Positions 52,253 through 63,620 of a stretch of 64,000 nucleotides of DNA are shown piece after piece (the first letter of the stretch is position 1; every line of letters begins with the position of its first letter). Under the pieces are notes generated by a model. That model ran no database searches, was not told where the DNA came from, and saw only the letters and a list, made by a program, of their open reading frames with translations. This stretch comes from Schistosoma haematobium. Its lineage: Eukaryota > Platyhelminthes > Trematoda > Strigeidida > Schistosomatidae. The DNA lies in NCBI RefSeq assembly GCF_000699445.3, contig NC_067197.1, positions 27,139,809 to 27,203,808 of the forward strand, read 5' to 3'. Made by a program: the position numbers and the translations under genes.

Positions 52253-52763
52253 CTGTTAAATCGTAATAATTTAACAATTAGTGAGTTAATGAAGTTTTTT
52301 ATGTGAATGCAACATTTTGAAGATAATTTTTAACATTTAATTCATAAATATTCACTTATTAATTAACGACTATAAACCTTGATCATAATGCAAGTAAACA
52401 ATCTTTGATATAATTATTTTATTGAGTTCATCTGACAGATTTGACTAAAGTTAAACAATGCCCTGAATTTAAATTATAATGGTTATATAGAGAATCAATA
52501 CTTGAGAGGGTGTATGAATATTATCAAAGATTACAAATAGATTATTTACTAAGTTCAAGGTCAACACTTGTAAAATTTTGTATAATTTTTCCCTTCATAA
52601 GTTTCAACAAAGAAAGAATTATACGGATATTCAACTTTAGGAGAAATCTAAAACAAAGATAAATTAGGTGTGTAATTAATGAGACAATATTTTGTATCAT
52701 GTAGGTATATATTACTCTATCGTTGATATCTAAGACGAAAATTTGATTAGTCTTAGTTGACTT
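52253..52763. other. AT-rich non-coding DNA
   Basis: No gene or repeat is recognised between the HH-SINE composite and the LTR. Confidence 0.45.
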
Positions 52764-53176
52764 TGTTGGGGACGTTAGATCCCCAGAACTCACTTGGGAA
52801 AGGACCTAATTTTGTAATTTTATTCAGAAAATTTGAACTTCTTTGTTTTCGCGCCAAAAGCGCTCTTGTCACCTTCATGTCGTATTTCCCACTGGGAAAT
52901 ATCTTAAATGCTATTGGTCCGTTGTGTCTTTTAGTATGCTATTTGGTAACTCTCCCCAAGGACGGTTATGCACTGTATATATACGTTTTGAATTGTGTTT
53001 GTTATTATCGCTCGTTTCTGGCTGTTTTGCAGAATATACTTCCCATTCCAAGCTTGGACTTCTCCCCCTAGTTAGCGGGGCTTGGACGCATCAATAAGTA
53101 GCTTACTGGTCTTTGGTCACCAAGTCTTGTTCTTGTTCGCCGATTAAGTGAACTCGTGATAGCTTCAAACCTAGCA
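52764..53176 (+). mobile_element. Long terminal repeat of an LTR retrotransposon
   Basis: A GC-richer block beginning TGTTGGGGACGTTAG and ending CTTCAAACCTAGCA (TG...CA ends, 413 bp), with a TATATATA box near 52976-52983 and a T-rich, G-rich 3' part. It is followed four bases later by a primer-binding-site match, so it is a 5' LTR with the start of the internal region. The TGTTGGG start is common in BEL/Pao-type LTRs and also compatible with Gypsy-type ones; I cannot decide. No second LTR, gag or pol is present, so the element is a fragment. The 104- and 84-codon frames inside are chance. Confidence 0.7.
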
Positions 53177-53180
53177 AATT

Positions 53181-53205
53181 TGGCGACGGGATGGGATTCG
53201 AACCC
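53181..53205 (+). other. tRNA primer-binding site
   Basis: TGGCGACGGGATGGGATTCGAACCC is the complement of a tRNA 3' end: CCA, an acceptor strand, and the T arm with GGTTCGAATCC. It lies four bases after the LTR, where reverse transcription of an LTR element is primed. The tRNA species is not determined. Confidence 0.75.
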
Positions 53206-54660
53206 ACGCGGGGAAACCCTAATGGATTAACATAAGTGAATACTAAGCGAATGTTTTTATATAACCTTTGTTTATTTTTTTTCCAAGTTTTAGTGTATTT
53301 GAATTATGGCAAGCAATAAAATTTAGAAAGCATATTACATCCTATTTATGACTTCTCAAATGGAGATTCACTGACATTACTCCTAGTATTTAAAATAAGA
53401 CTTCAATACAGTACTTGTCTCTTTAAAAGTCAATAGTACTAAGTTTATATAACCACTTATTCATATGAACTTTTATTATCCTACTGTTGATCTTTAAGAC
53501 TGAATTTTAATTTACCTTATACATATGCATTTATAAACACGTTTATCATAAACTGAATCTTCTTGCTCAAATACACAACTTACTATAAAATGTATAACGA
53601 ATAGTGTCAATGATAACAGATTTCAATGGATTTAACGTTATACATATGGTGTAGTTCAACGATAGAAAAAAACAGGATTTTGGCAATTTTTCTTTCTGAT
53701 AAGCTACTAGAAAAGCTTAATTCATACATTCTATGTTTATGGTAAACAGTTTTAAGGTGAAGTAAACAAATATAAGAAAAATCATCATAAAAATAAACTT
53801 TCGAATACGTTCACGATAAAAATTTATAATAAAAAAAACAGGAACAAAGTAATGGAGTTATTTTGCTGTTAAGACCAAATTATGAGTTCACTGTGATCTA
53901 TCTTCAATGAGAATTAAATGATCGCAAGTATTCAGTTACATTGGATAAACCTTATATATCAGCTAGATTAAGAAAATTATTTATTGAAATAATGAGAGGT
54001 AGAAACTATTCCTACTTCATATTACTGATAATTATTTCATCTTGTTGAAATGTACATATCAAGATACATATACACAGAAGAACAGGAACAAATATTCTTT
54101 GTCATACTTTCAAGTTCATGATATAAAATTTTAAAAAAGTGCTAAGGTCACATGTAATTCCCATTACATGATTGATATAGTCCATAAGTAATAAGTATAT
54201 ACTATTTTACAGCTCAATTTATTCTTTCTTTTAAATATAGGAAAAAACACTCTTATTCTTTTCGTATAATTCATACAAATGGTTTACGTAATCGAAAAGA
54301 AAATCCGTAAGATAATTAATGAATTCTTATTATTCTCCTTTATGATTTGTTAAAGCCTACGATATTATCATTGTTTCAATTGTTTTCCATAATTAATGAT
54401 ATATATATATTACATAATTTTCATTCAAGCATTCTTAGCATCTTAATGGTAACTAACAATTTACAGTAAATAAATGTTTACTTTACCATGTGACACTAAT
54501 TTTTTTTAAATATATTTATTTTGAACAATGTTTATCCTCTGCTCTAATGTGTAACAGTTGTTAGTAGATATTTCAACCATATTATGGTTATTATTTTCTG
54601 TATAGGTTTTTATTGGATACTTCTGAACATTAACATTTTCAGTGCAAAGAACATAATTCT
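53206..54660. other. AT-rich non-coding DNA
   Basis: Only a few dozen bases after the primer-binding site could belong to the LTR element; no gag or pol wording follows. The rest is featureless. Confidence 0.45.
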
Positions 54661-54665
54661 CAGGA

Positions 54666-54667
<2 letters not shown>

Positions 54668-54717
<50 letters not shown>
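54668..54717. repeat. TA microsatellite
   Basis: About 25 uninterrupted TA units. Confidence 0.95.
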
Positions 54718-54720
<3 letters not shown>

Positions 54721-54944
54721 TAATATTAAGTAGTGATATTATTGTGAATAACTATTTCACTGAATACATTATTGTCAATAATTTTATAAATAATATATGA
54801 AGCGTAATTAAAGTTAAAAACGAACCAGTTACCTTTTATTACAATGGTATTGATAAAGAATTTATAGTATTATGATAGCCGAATAGACGTGGTAAGAAGT
54901 ATAGTAGAATTTATTATATTTTCATTGTTTGCATTCCTAAATGA

Positions 54945-55262
54945 TCCTAGTTAGACGAAAATTGAAAATCCAGGAGTACTGAACAGCTGTTTAGTCATAG
55001 TGTGGTACTCTTCAATCACATTATACATCAACGACTCCACTGCAAGTGATCAAGCACAGGACTTTTAGTCTCTCACTTGAATGTTTAACCTTTATTCCAC
55101 CAACACGGTATCCAATGGTATTTATGAACAATTTCAATCAAGTCATGATATTGTACAACCATCTTTTACTACATATAGTGGATAACTGTTTTACGACTAA
55201 CATGGTTGAACATTAATATAACTTACTAGAACTCCGGGAATCCTCTTTCGAGGTCAATCCTT
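54945..55262 (-). mobile_element. Old HH-SINE minus-strand copy
   Basis: Diverged but in full order on the minus strand: 5' body, tRNA-like region, degenerate B box, ribozyme remnant, 3' arm. The ribozyme core and GAAA are lost. Confidence 0.7.
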
Positions 55263-55794
55263 ATCAATAATTTTTACTTGAAATGTAGAGAAATCTATCT
55301 GAAAGTTAGTCAAAAGGATTTTTTCAGTTTTATAAATATTATGTATAATTTCCAAGCCCAGTCATTTCCATAAACTTTTGTTTGTTTCTGGCGTTGTACT
55401 GTATGCTACTTATATCGATAGACATAAGTAATATATAAAACCAATCAGAAGTGGAATGCCTGACAGCAAAAGGTTGAGAAGATCATACTGAAGAAGACAG
55501 AAAACAAAACATTAAGGAACTGAGAATTGGAAGAATCATGAAGAGCATAAAGGATAACTGATGGAGGATGTTCAAATGAAGTATTTAATGTATGGTTTTC
55601 ATAATTTACCAAGACTCTCTGTAATTTTGTATTACACAATAAATTGGTTATCCTACCTAGCTTTCGTTCACTACAATGTTGGCTTCAATTGATTTATACA
55701 TAAAATCTCCATAAAATTACCCAACATAACTGATATAAAAAAGTAGATCATAATGCGAAGGGTATAAGCCAAACAATACCAAGTAAATTTAAAT

Positions 55795-55997
55795 TCACCC
55801 CACTTCACAAGCAAGTGGCTGTCAGGACTCAGTAGCTGAGTGGATAACGCGATGGCGTTTGAAGCGAATGGTACGGGGTTCGAGTCCCGGAGTGAACATC
55901 AACCCTGAGCTGCAGGTACATCCAGCTGACGAGTCCCAAATAGGACTAAACGCGCGTCCTGGATTCCACTGCTAGCCACTATCCATCATTGCTTACA
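55795..55997 (+). mobile_element. Sm-alpha SINE, near full length
   Basis: tRNA-derived SINE known from schistosomes. It runs from about CTTCACAAGCAAGTGGCTGTC through an RNA polymerase III A box (TAGCTGAGTGG, 55833-55843), a B box (GGTTCGAGTCC, 55877-55887), a hammerhead ribozyme (55910-55975) and CTAGCCACTATCCATCATTGC. Order and wording match Sm-alpha as I remember it. Both promoter boxes are in good condition, so transcription is plausible. No clear target duplication was found. Confidence 0.9.
55910..55975 (+). ncRNA. Sm-alpha hammerhead ribozyme with a G12 to T change
   Basis: Stem I is ATCCAG (55920-55925) with CTGGAT (55959-55964), plus an outer GCAG with CTGC beyond an internal loop. 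Core CTGACGA lies at 55926-55932, and stem II is GTCC (55933-55936) with GGAC (55943-55946). The next bases are TAAA instead of GAAA, so the guanine known as G12 is T at position 55947. Stem III is short and the cut site is after GTC (C55958). G12 acts as general base in hammerheads, so one substitution probably disables an otherwise complete ribozyme. Confidence 0.9.
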
Positions 55998-56858
55998 AAA
56001 TGTACATACCTTTATTTAAATATTTATTTATATTGACTTTCATCAAGCAATACTTAGTAACTTTACAATCTTCGATAGAACAATGAGAAGACGGAGTTGA
56101 TCTGAAATTTATAAAATGGACTAATTGCTTTAACCTTTATAATTACTGAATGGTTATTCACATCTTAATATAAAATTCTTTAACTATGAGCATTTATAAA
56201 GCTGTCAATTCATAAATCCAAAAATTTCAGGTCTAATCATAAAACATTTTGCTTTTAAATGATTGATTTAACGTTTAATATTTCATGTTCATCATTGTTT
56301 TATAAACTGGTTCTTATGATATTTCAATTAGAACTAATTCAATGAATAGAGTTCTTCATAACAACAATCATAATATCGGTCAATATAATATCAATTACTA
56401 ATTATTATTATCACTGAATACAATAATAAGATTTTTTCTCTCTTATACACTTACAACTTGTTATACATTTCTATGACGTAGAGTAGATACTTCATTTATA
56501 TAATTTATAAAATAATCATTTTATTTCAGGTTAAATAATATGATAATTCAGTAGAAGAAAAAACAAAAGAACAATCGATTGTCAGGTCATAGTTACTCTT
56601 TTGTTGTTGTTGTTATTGTTATTGTTCGATTCAATCAGTTTGCTTTTTCTTTCTAAAACAAATAAACATAATTATTAATGAAACATAAAAGTAAATTGAA
56701 TTGTTTGTATACAACATTCATAATGATTATAGATTGGTTAGAATTACAAGTTAAATGAGTAGTGAAGCTGAAACACTTTTATCAGTTATATTAATAAATA
56801 TTGAAATTAATCCTTTTTTAATGATTGGTTGCTTATAGTTAGTTTATTAGTGGAAAAA
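55998..56858. other. AT-rich non-coding DNA
   Basis: No feature beyond a short TTG tract near 56600-56625. Confidence 0.5.
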
Positions 56859-56859
56859 T

Positions 56860-57345
56860 GATTCATAAGTCGATCTAGGCTGGATCACCATTAAAAACCT
56901 GGTAGTACTGGATAACTGTTTAGTCCTAGTATGGAAATCTTCAGCAGTGCTTATCCACGAAACACTATAGTGATAATAATCATGTGCTCATTCGTAACTA
57001 GCTTCAAGAAATCGTGACCAACGAAATCCAATCTGTGTCGGGTGTGTGACATTTATCCACCTCAGACAATAGATGAAGTGTCGCACAAGATCATGGATCG
57101 AATGAAGTTAGACATTGGTACTATTGGATGCCAATTCCCTGATCTATAGTTTAAGCGTTCACGCGTGAAACTGAGGATCTTGGGTTGGAGTCCCTCATGT
57201 GAGATCATGTATGCGCGTTGCTGGAGATTTTCATACTAGGATGAAATGGCCTTGCAGTGCTTATAGAATCTCAATGTTGGTCTAGCTTAGATCAACTTGT
57301 GAATTCAGCTGTGAAAATACTACATTCTCCACAAATCGCCATACT
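56860..57345. mobile_element. Old HH-SINE foldback
   Basis: The antisense arm (56860-56950) with ribozyme remnant, a linker containing ATAATCATGTGCTCATTC, and a sense copy from about 56990 with body, A-box region, degenerate B box, ribozyme remnant and 3' extension (TTCTCCACAAATCGCC). The arms share AGTCGATCTAGGCT / AGTTGATCTAAGCT where other copies have AGTCAATTGAAGCT, so the arms have a common private origin. Both ribozymes are dead. Confidence 0.75.
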
Positions 57346-60165
57346 GAAAAAATCAATATTATTTTTCATGTAGTCAGATTTATTTATTCACATGACCCTG
57401 GATTCGAACAACTAGATTAGTCAGAAAGTGAAATCTTTAACATATGCTTCGAAGAACTAATGAAAGTTGAGTAAACACTATACGATCTATTTTTCCGGTC
57501 TGAGATTTCACAAGATCGAGAAGTTTTGATTCCAAATATGTACGCTCATCGACCTATCACGAACAACCTGATACATATATGGTTCTGCTCAAGTTACCAC
57601 ATCATCGTATACGATAGGATGAAATTATAACGATTGATCTTAGAGTAGTAGAAGAAGTAATAGAAAGTGTGGTCTTATTCAAGAAGAAACAAATTCACAA
57701 AATAATAAGTATAAGGTGATTTTAGAACTAACGACGTAAGGAAAGCTAAGAAGTCATTGCATCTGTGCCATGTCACCCATTAACAACCATTAGATATATT
57801 AATCCCTCAGATCCTACCCAGGTAGCGTACACATACCTGTACAGCTCACTCCTATAATAACCAGTCTCAAACAGTAATGTCACATTGTCGTTTGATTTCC
57901 CTTACCGTTCTAACTCACTCCTTCAACAGCTAATACCGAAAGTCAGAGCAGGTGATAAGGATTCCCTACCTCAAAAACCGATTTGTCGTCTTCACCTAAA
58001 ATTCTGCGTTTGATTTCAACAATGTTCATTCAATGGTCTCAACATACGCTAGCATATGTAACCAACCACAATAAAGATGAAGCAATTATTCATCAACAAG
58101 TTTAGATGACGATCATATTATCATAAAACACTTGATTAACTAGTGATTTCTAACTTAATAACTTAATAGTATTCAAATCACAAGTTGAGGTTGTTAACAT
58201 ACATTGTTATATAGCTACAAATTACAATAAAACAGTTAACAAATACTTTCTAGTTTTAAGTAATTCTTAAACGAATGTTAGCACATAATGAAATGCATTT
58301 TATTTTGAATTGTACAAAATCTTTAAACTAATTTAACAATCACGAAAGAAAAACAAAAAAGAGAAATACACTTTCGTCTTAAATTATTTTTCTTTAATTT
58401 GAATAACAGTAGAAATGTAATTTAGTTAATTTCACCGGTAATAATAATAGTAATGGTACTACTACTACTACTACTACTACTGCTAATAATAATATAATAA
58501 TAATAATAATAATAGTAATGGTGACAATAAATTCGAAAGTCAAAATTTTAGCGGAAAATAACCGATAAATAAAAATTCGAAGAAAAAAACAAACAACTAA
58601 AAGAAAGTGAACATTAGTTGAACATTATAATATCACCACTATTCCTAACACTATTACCAGGTAGATATAAATTGTTCCACACGACTAATATGTGTATAAA
58701 AATTACCTTTTTTTAAAAAAAAAGAAACTGTTTCCCATGTTCAAATGGATTTAAGCGACTTTTTTTCAGAGAAAAATGTTAATTCATTCGAATAACTAAG
58801 GTATATATCAGAAGAAAATGTATTAGGATATATTGATAGATAAGAGATATATGTGTGTAAGGTAATCTATTCTAATGTATATTTTGTTTTATTAATTTAT
58901 ATCTATATAGACTAAGTCAGAAGTTATTTACCTTCTTACGTCTCTACCCTCAGTATTAATCTAGAAAAGAATATAAATATATATAAGATTATATGTAATT
59001 CGGAGGTGAATTCCATCAGAAATCGATATCACTGTTGAGCAATTGCAATGAAACATGAACTTGCGTAATTCAATTGTCCATTGTTTTCATCAGTTAATAA
59101 CAGTTATTTATGATGCAGAAAAACAAAATATTTACTTACATTTTTGTACAATACCCATATGCTTATTGATGATTATCTTTAAGATCAATCGTCTTAAAGT
59201 TCTAGTGACCTGGTATCACATATGGGTTTAATTAAATGTAGAAGGAAATATGTAAATCAGAGAAATAAAATAACGATTACACCAGATGGAGAATTGTTTG
59301 AGTGTAGAAAATAAGCAATAACAGATCTTAATCCTACAACTTAGTTGTATCATATTTTATATGAAATCTGACAATTCTCTGTTACTTAATCGACTTCATT
59401 TTAAATTCAGAAAGTTTAGGATGTGAGTAAATGTGAATAAACCTATCAGTATAAGTCTTAAAAAGAAGCCAGATATTAATATTTGTTATACAAGTGGGAA
59501 AGGCAATTAAAATGCATTATCTAGACTATAAGAGCACAATTAGTAACAATAATTAAGGTTGTGGTGATAATGTTGTTTATAAACAATCAAAATTTTGCAG
59601 CTCAGAGAATGATATTTGACCGATGATGTCATCTATGTAAATTAGAACTCCTGGTCAGTGCTTGTTTCAATATTAAGAAATAGTGTTGTTTACTTGGATG
59701 GAATGTAAAGATTAGTACAACATGAAGAGATTTTTTAAATTGCAAAAAGAAATCAGCCAGGGAAACCATTGACAATCAAAGTATTGGAAAGCTATATCAT
59801 CCTATTTTGGAAATATTCAGTCTCTTTAGTAAAATACTCATTAGAGACCAATATAGAAATAGGTTATCAAACTTCTGGTAAATTGCAATGAATTGTGGTA
59901 TACAACTGAGATGATGTTGGAAATATGAACGACTGGATTCAGTATCAGTTAGTCCAAAAATACGACACTCACATTCGAATCTTTTAAGTCTCGAATTCAG
60001 TTCTTAACATAGTAGTCATGGTTACCAGCCGCTTAACAGCTTCGGAATAAGACAAAAATCTAGGACGATTCTTAGTTTTCAGTAGCGCTCTTACTGATAT
60101 CAGTCCGTGGTCAAGATAGAATTCATCAATAAATAAATGATAAAAACTGATACAGCAAATGAAAG
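57346..60165. other. AT-rich non-coding DNA
   Basis: No gene is seen. A somewhat GC-richer block at 57740-58030 (CATGTCACCCATTAACAACC onwards) may be a decayed dispersed repeat; I recall similar schistosome sequence but cannot confirm it here. ACT and AAT repeats lie near 58440-58515. Confidence 0.45.
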
Positions 60166-60365
60166 CTGAATAGTGGCTGGAATCGGTATACAAGACGTAA
60201 ATTTCGTCCCATTTAGGACTCCTCATTTAATATACCTATCAACTACTAGTGTTGATGTTCACTCTGAAATTGAATGATAATATCGAGACAATCCATTCAC
60301 CATATCATTATTGCCAATACATATTTAATGTGGACGATATGTAAATACAAATTCTTACAAATAAC
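60166..60365. mobile_element. Sm-alpha-like remnant with inverted tail
   Basis: On the minus strand GAGGAGTCCTAAATGGGACGAAAT is a decayed ribozyme followed by the GCCACTATTC end. On the plus strand to the right are GTTGATGTTCACTCTG (the Sm-alpha stretch between tRNA-like part and ribozyme, reversed) and then the AATATCGAGACAATCC tail in plus orientation. The arrangement repeats that at 28.5 kb. Confidence 0.65.
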
Positions 60366-61470
60366 ATCCGACATGTTGTTTTATAATTAAAAAAACCAAT
60401 TATATTTGATGTCATATATGTTTCTAACATCAAAAACATTTATTACTAAATTAGAATGAATCCATTTTTGTCAAACGACAACAGCACTTCTCATCAGAAA
60501 AAAAACCCAACAACAACCTAGAATAATTTCTTGTTACTATGTCAGCCTGTATCCAATATTATCAATAATTATGTAAATAAATAAAGAATAATAATCATAA
60601 TCGATGAGAAGAATCTATTGAAATCTCTATTCTTTGTGATTCTTTATTATATTTGTTAAAACTAATTTAAACAAAAACAAATATTGATTTCATTGTCATT
60701 ATTATAAAAATTATTTGCTTAATGAATATAAATATATATTTCTCTTTCTCTCTTTCTCTCTCTCTCTCCATCTCACCCTCTCTATCTCTATCTGTTCTTC
60801 AGATGTTTGCTTATTAATTGGCAAAGAAATAGTTGATATTCTTAAATGAACATGTATAAGCTTGACAATTAACCGTGATTATATGATAGATAAATAGATG
60901 AAATCTGATGGATTATATACTTTGGACAACTAAAAAAAAAGAGATGTACACTAACTATCTTTACTAAGAAAAACAATCAAGGTCATATATCTGTTATGAT
61001 GTAGGTGTTAAATGACTGTTTCATTCTATGTAAATAATATATGTATATATATATATATATTTAAATTAACTATCGAAATTATACTCAAAGTTATAAAAGG
61101 GTTCATAATGTCAATTATGATGAATTATAACCGAATTCTGTTACATTATACAGTTAGATAAAAAAAAATTCTAAGCAGATTAATACTTCGAAATGAATCG
61201 AAGCCATGAACAGTGTCTAGTACTTTTAGTGATATCAATTAGCCGTTGATTTAATGAAGGACAACGATTTTCGCGAGTACATTTATTCTTACTGTCTAAA
61301 TTCATTTAAGATTTTTAAATAGAGATTTGTGATGTTAAATAAGCAGAGAAAATGAAATTGTGAAGGAGAAAATCATGACATAACACTAATACATAGTTTA
61401 ATATTTGAATTAAAAATAAGTTTAATTGATTGATTTCATTACTAATATATTGAATAATAAGTATATTTGT
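60366..61470. other. AT-rich non-coding DNA
   Basis: No gene is seen. There is a CT microsatellite at about 60738-60790 and a short TA tract near 61036-61060. Confidence 0.5.
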
Positions 61471-61471
61471 C

Positions 61472-61645
61472 AGAAGGGTCTAGAAGCTATGCATTCGCGC
61501 GTGAGACCGATAGGTCCTAGATTCGAGATCATGGATGTGCATTGCTAAGGAGTTCCATACTAAGATGAAACGGCTATCCAGTGCTTCCAGGTTTTCCATA
61601 GTGATCTAGTTTTAACTGACTCATGAATTCAACTATAAAAGTTCA
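61472..61645 (+). mobile_element. HH-SINE copy, 5'-truncated
   Basis: Starts in the tRNA-like part (GGGTCTAGAAGC), has a degenerate B box (GATTCGAGATC), ribozyme and 3' arm to AACTATAAAAG. The core reads CTAAGGA (invariant G lost), so it is inactive. Confidence 0.8.
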
Positions 61646-62690
61646 TTTGTTTAGCACAATTTCATTTTTAATGATTATCAGATTGTTATCTTATCAAGTT
61701 ACATTAACAACCTCGCAACTAGTCATAAATTTAATAGTTATAAAAACTTTGAAAAATCATTTATAGAAATAAAGACTACAGATATACTGTAGTCTTGGAC
61801 AGGAGTTTTTGTAGTAAATAACAACTCATGGATTGTATGAATCTACTGTACATGATTAATTTTATCTACTTTTTTAAACAGTGAATTTAATTTTGACAGA
61901 TTGTGTACTCACTAGCTAACGATACATATAAGCTTTTCAAGATTATTTCTAAATCTGTCCAAGGTCGAAAACATATTGTGGTTTTCTACAGCTTTCCAAT
62001 GAATTCTTCATTTTGACGTATTTCATACGGTTTTGTCAACGACTAGGTGATCTTATAAAAAATATTTCCTGAATAGAAGGAAAATGATTTCTAATATTGA
62101 TCGAACTCAACAATTTCCACGAAGATATATCATATATATATATTACGTTCCAACATTGGAAGAGATAGATATTAAACCACAACTTCAAGTAATGTTCAGA
62201 TGTTAGATCAAAGATTCTATATATCAACAGACATTGATCAAATGTAATAATGAATATTAATATTTTAAAAAAACAATATTCACCTTTACTAACGATAATA
62301 AACTTTCGATTCAGTCTGACATACTGTAATTTAATGATAAAAATTCTTTTAATGAATTTCATTATCTTGTACTAAATACCTCATTAGTACTCTTTGATGT
62401 TTTCAGTAGTTCCAACTCATATTATTCTTTGATGAAAATCAATTTCAATCAGAATTAGTCTTCATAAGTATTTCAACTCTAAAATAATGTTCCTTAACAA
62501 TTTACTCTTAGAGATTGTTTTCTTTAAAAAATAATAACCAGACTTGATTGAACATTAAATTACATTGTTTACATAATGTTATTTAACTATTCAAACAGAT
62601 CAATTTCACAATTACGTAATATCTCATTATAAGCAATATACACATGTAATTGTTTTAGTAATCTTGAATGAAGAAATATATATAAATGCA
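61646..62690. other. AT-rich non-coding DNA
   Basis: No feature is supported; a 108-codon minus-strand frame at 62036-62362 has no recognisable domain and an AT-driven composition. Confidence 0.45.
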
Positions 62691-63054
62691 ATTTTATAGT
62701 TGAATTCATGAATGAATTGAAGCTAGACCACCATGGAAAACCTGAAAGATAATAACTCACTGAAGATAATGATGGACGATTCCTCAGTTTCTTGGATTGG
62801 CTGAAGTTAAACATTAATGCTGTTGGATGCCGGCTCAATGGTCTTGAGGTTAAATGTTCGCGCGCGAAACTGATAGGTCCTGGGTTCGAATTTCGCGAAG
62901 TGGAATCGTGGGTGCGCACTGCTGTGGAGTCCCATACTTGGACGAAACTGCCATCCAGTGCCTCTGTGTTTTCTATAATATTCTAGTTTTAATTGACTCA
63001 TGAAATCGATTATAAAATTACTACAATTTCTAAAAAAACCCTTCTGATATATAA
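62681..63054. mobile_element. HH-SINE foldback with 10-bp target-site duplication
   Basis: A very short antisense arm (62695-62749) stops before the ribozyme and is joined to a sense copy (62750-63043) with A-box region (GGCTCAATGGTCTTGAGG), B box (GGTTCGAATTTC), ribozyme and 3' extension (ending CCCTTCTGAT). The repeated ATATATAAAT is at the left edge (about 62680-62687, imperfect boundary in TA-rich sequence) and at 63047-63056. The ribozyme reads CTGTGGA (core A lost). Confidence 0.7.
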
Positions 63055-63249
63055 ATGTGTTATTTCTCTCTATATTAAAATCTAAAAATATACGTTTCTT
63101 GCTATGAGAATTTTATAGAAACAATATTTACCGTTTTAGGATAACTTTTTTGAAATTAAGAACTGATATTTTAGTGACCCTTTATCTGACTCCAATTAGA
63201 TCGTATGACTGATTGCTATTGAAATATACATGTTGACAATCCTCGTATG

Positions 63250-63620
63250 TAATCATGGACTTGATTCGCGTTAGTGAATAACGGAATTAAATAAGTCAAA
63301 TACGAGAATGAAGTTTTGAATACGTATATTTTGTGCACTCGTTGATCTGGACAGACAATCAGATAGACGAAGCAAAGGAAGAGAAGAGAAATGATGCTCA
63401 GTGGAGGTGTGTAAGCCAACTCGATTTAACCAAGCGTTAATCGATATTTATGGTAAGATGCGAATAAGCTACAAGCATATGATGAGTAAGTTAGGAAATG
63501 TACATCTACGCTTACATAAAAAACACTCAAGGTCGATAAGAGAATAATTAAAAAGGTCAAAAATGCGAAATCAAGAAGAATGAATAGACTGACCTGTCCG
63601 GAATAATTATTTGGGCTTAA
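63250..63620 (-). repeat. Dispersed repeat, copy 2 (partner at 44.2 kb)
   Basis: Minus-strand homologue of 44190-44560. Shared anchors on this strand include GATTGTCTGTCCAGATCAACGA, TCGTATTTGACTTATTTAA and CGAGTTGGCT. Divergence between the copies is substantial, which argues against a recent duplication of the locus. Confidence 0.75.

Noticed and set aside
52757..53097. 104- and 84-codon frames around 52.8-53.1 kb as a gene
   Set aside because: The block has LTR ends and a primer-binding site, and the two frames overlap without recognisable domains.
53181..53205. tRNA gene fragment
   Set aside because: The position four bases after a TG...CA block and the start with TGG fit a primer-binding site better.
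55833..55887. Functional tRNA gene suggested by good A and B boxes
   Set aside because: It is the tRNA-like promoter of Sm-alpha; no acceptor-stem closure is present and the ribozyme follows directly.
4447..63050. Terminal inverted repeats (TTATCAGAAGGGG...) taken as a DNA transposon
   Set aside because: The duplications vary from 8 to 16 bp, one end is variably truncated, the extension is usually on one end only, and the unit has tRNA boxes. All of this fits retrotransposition.
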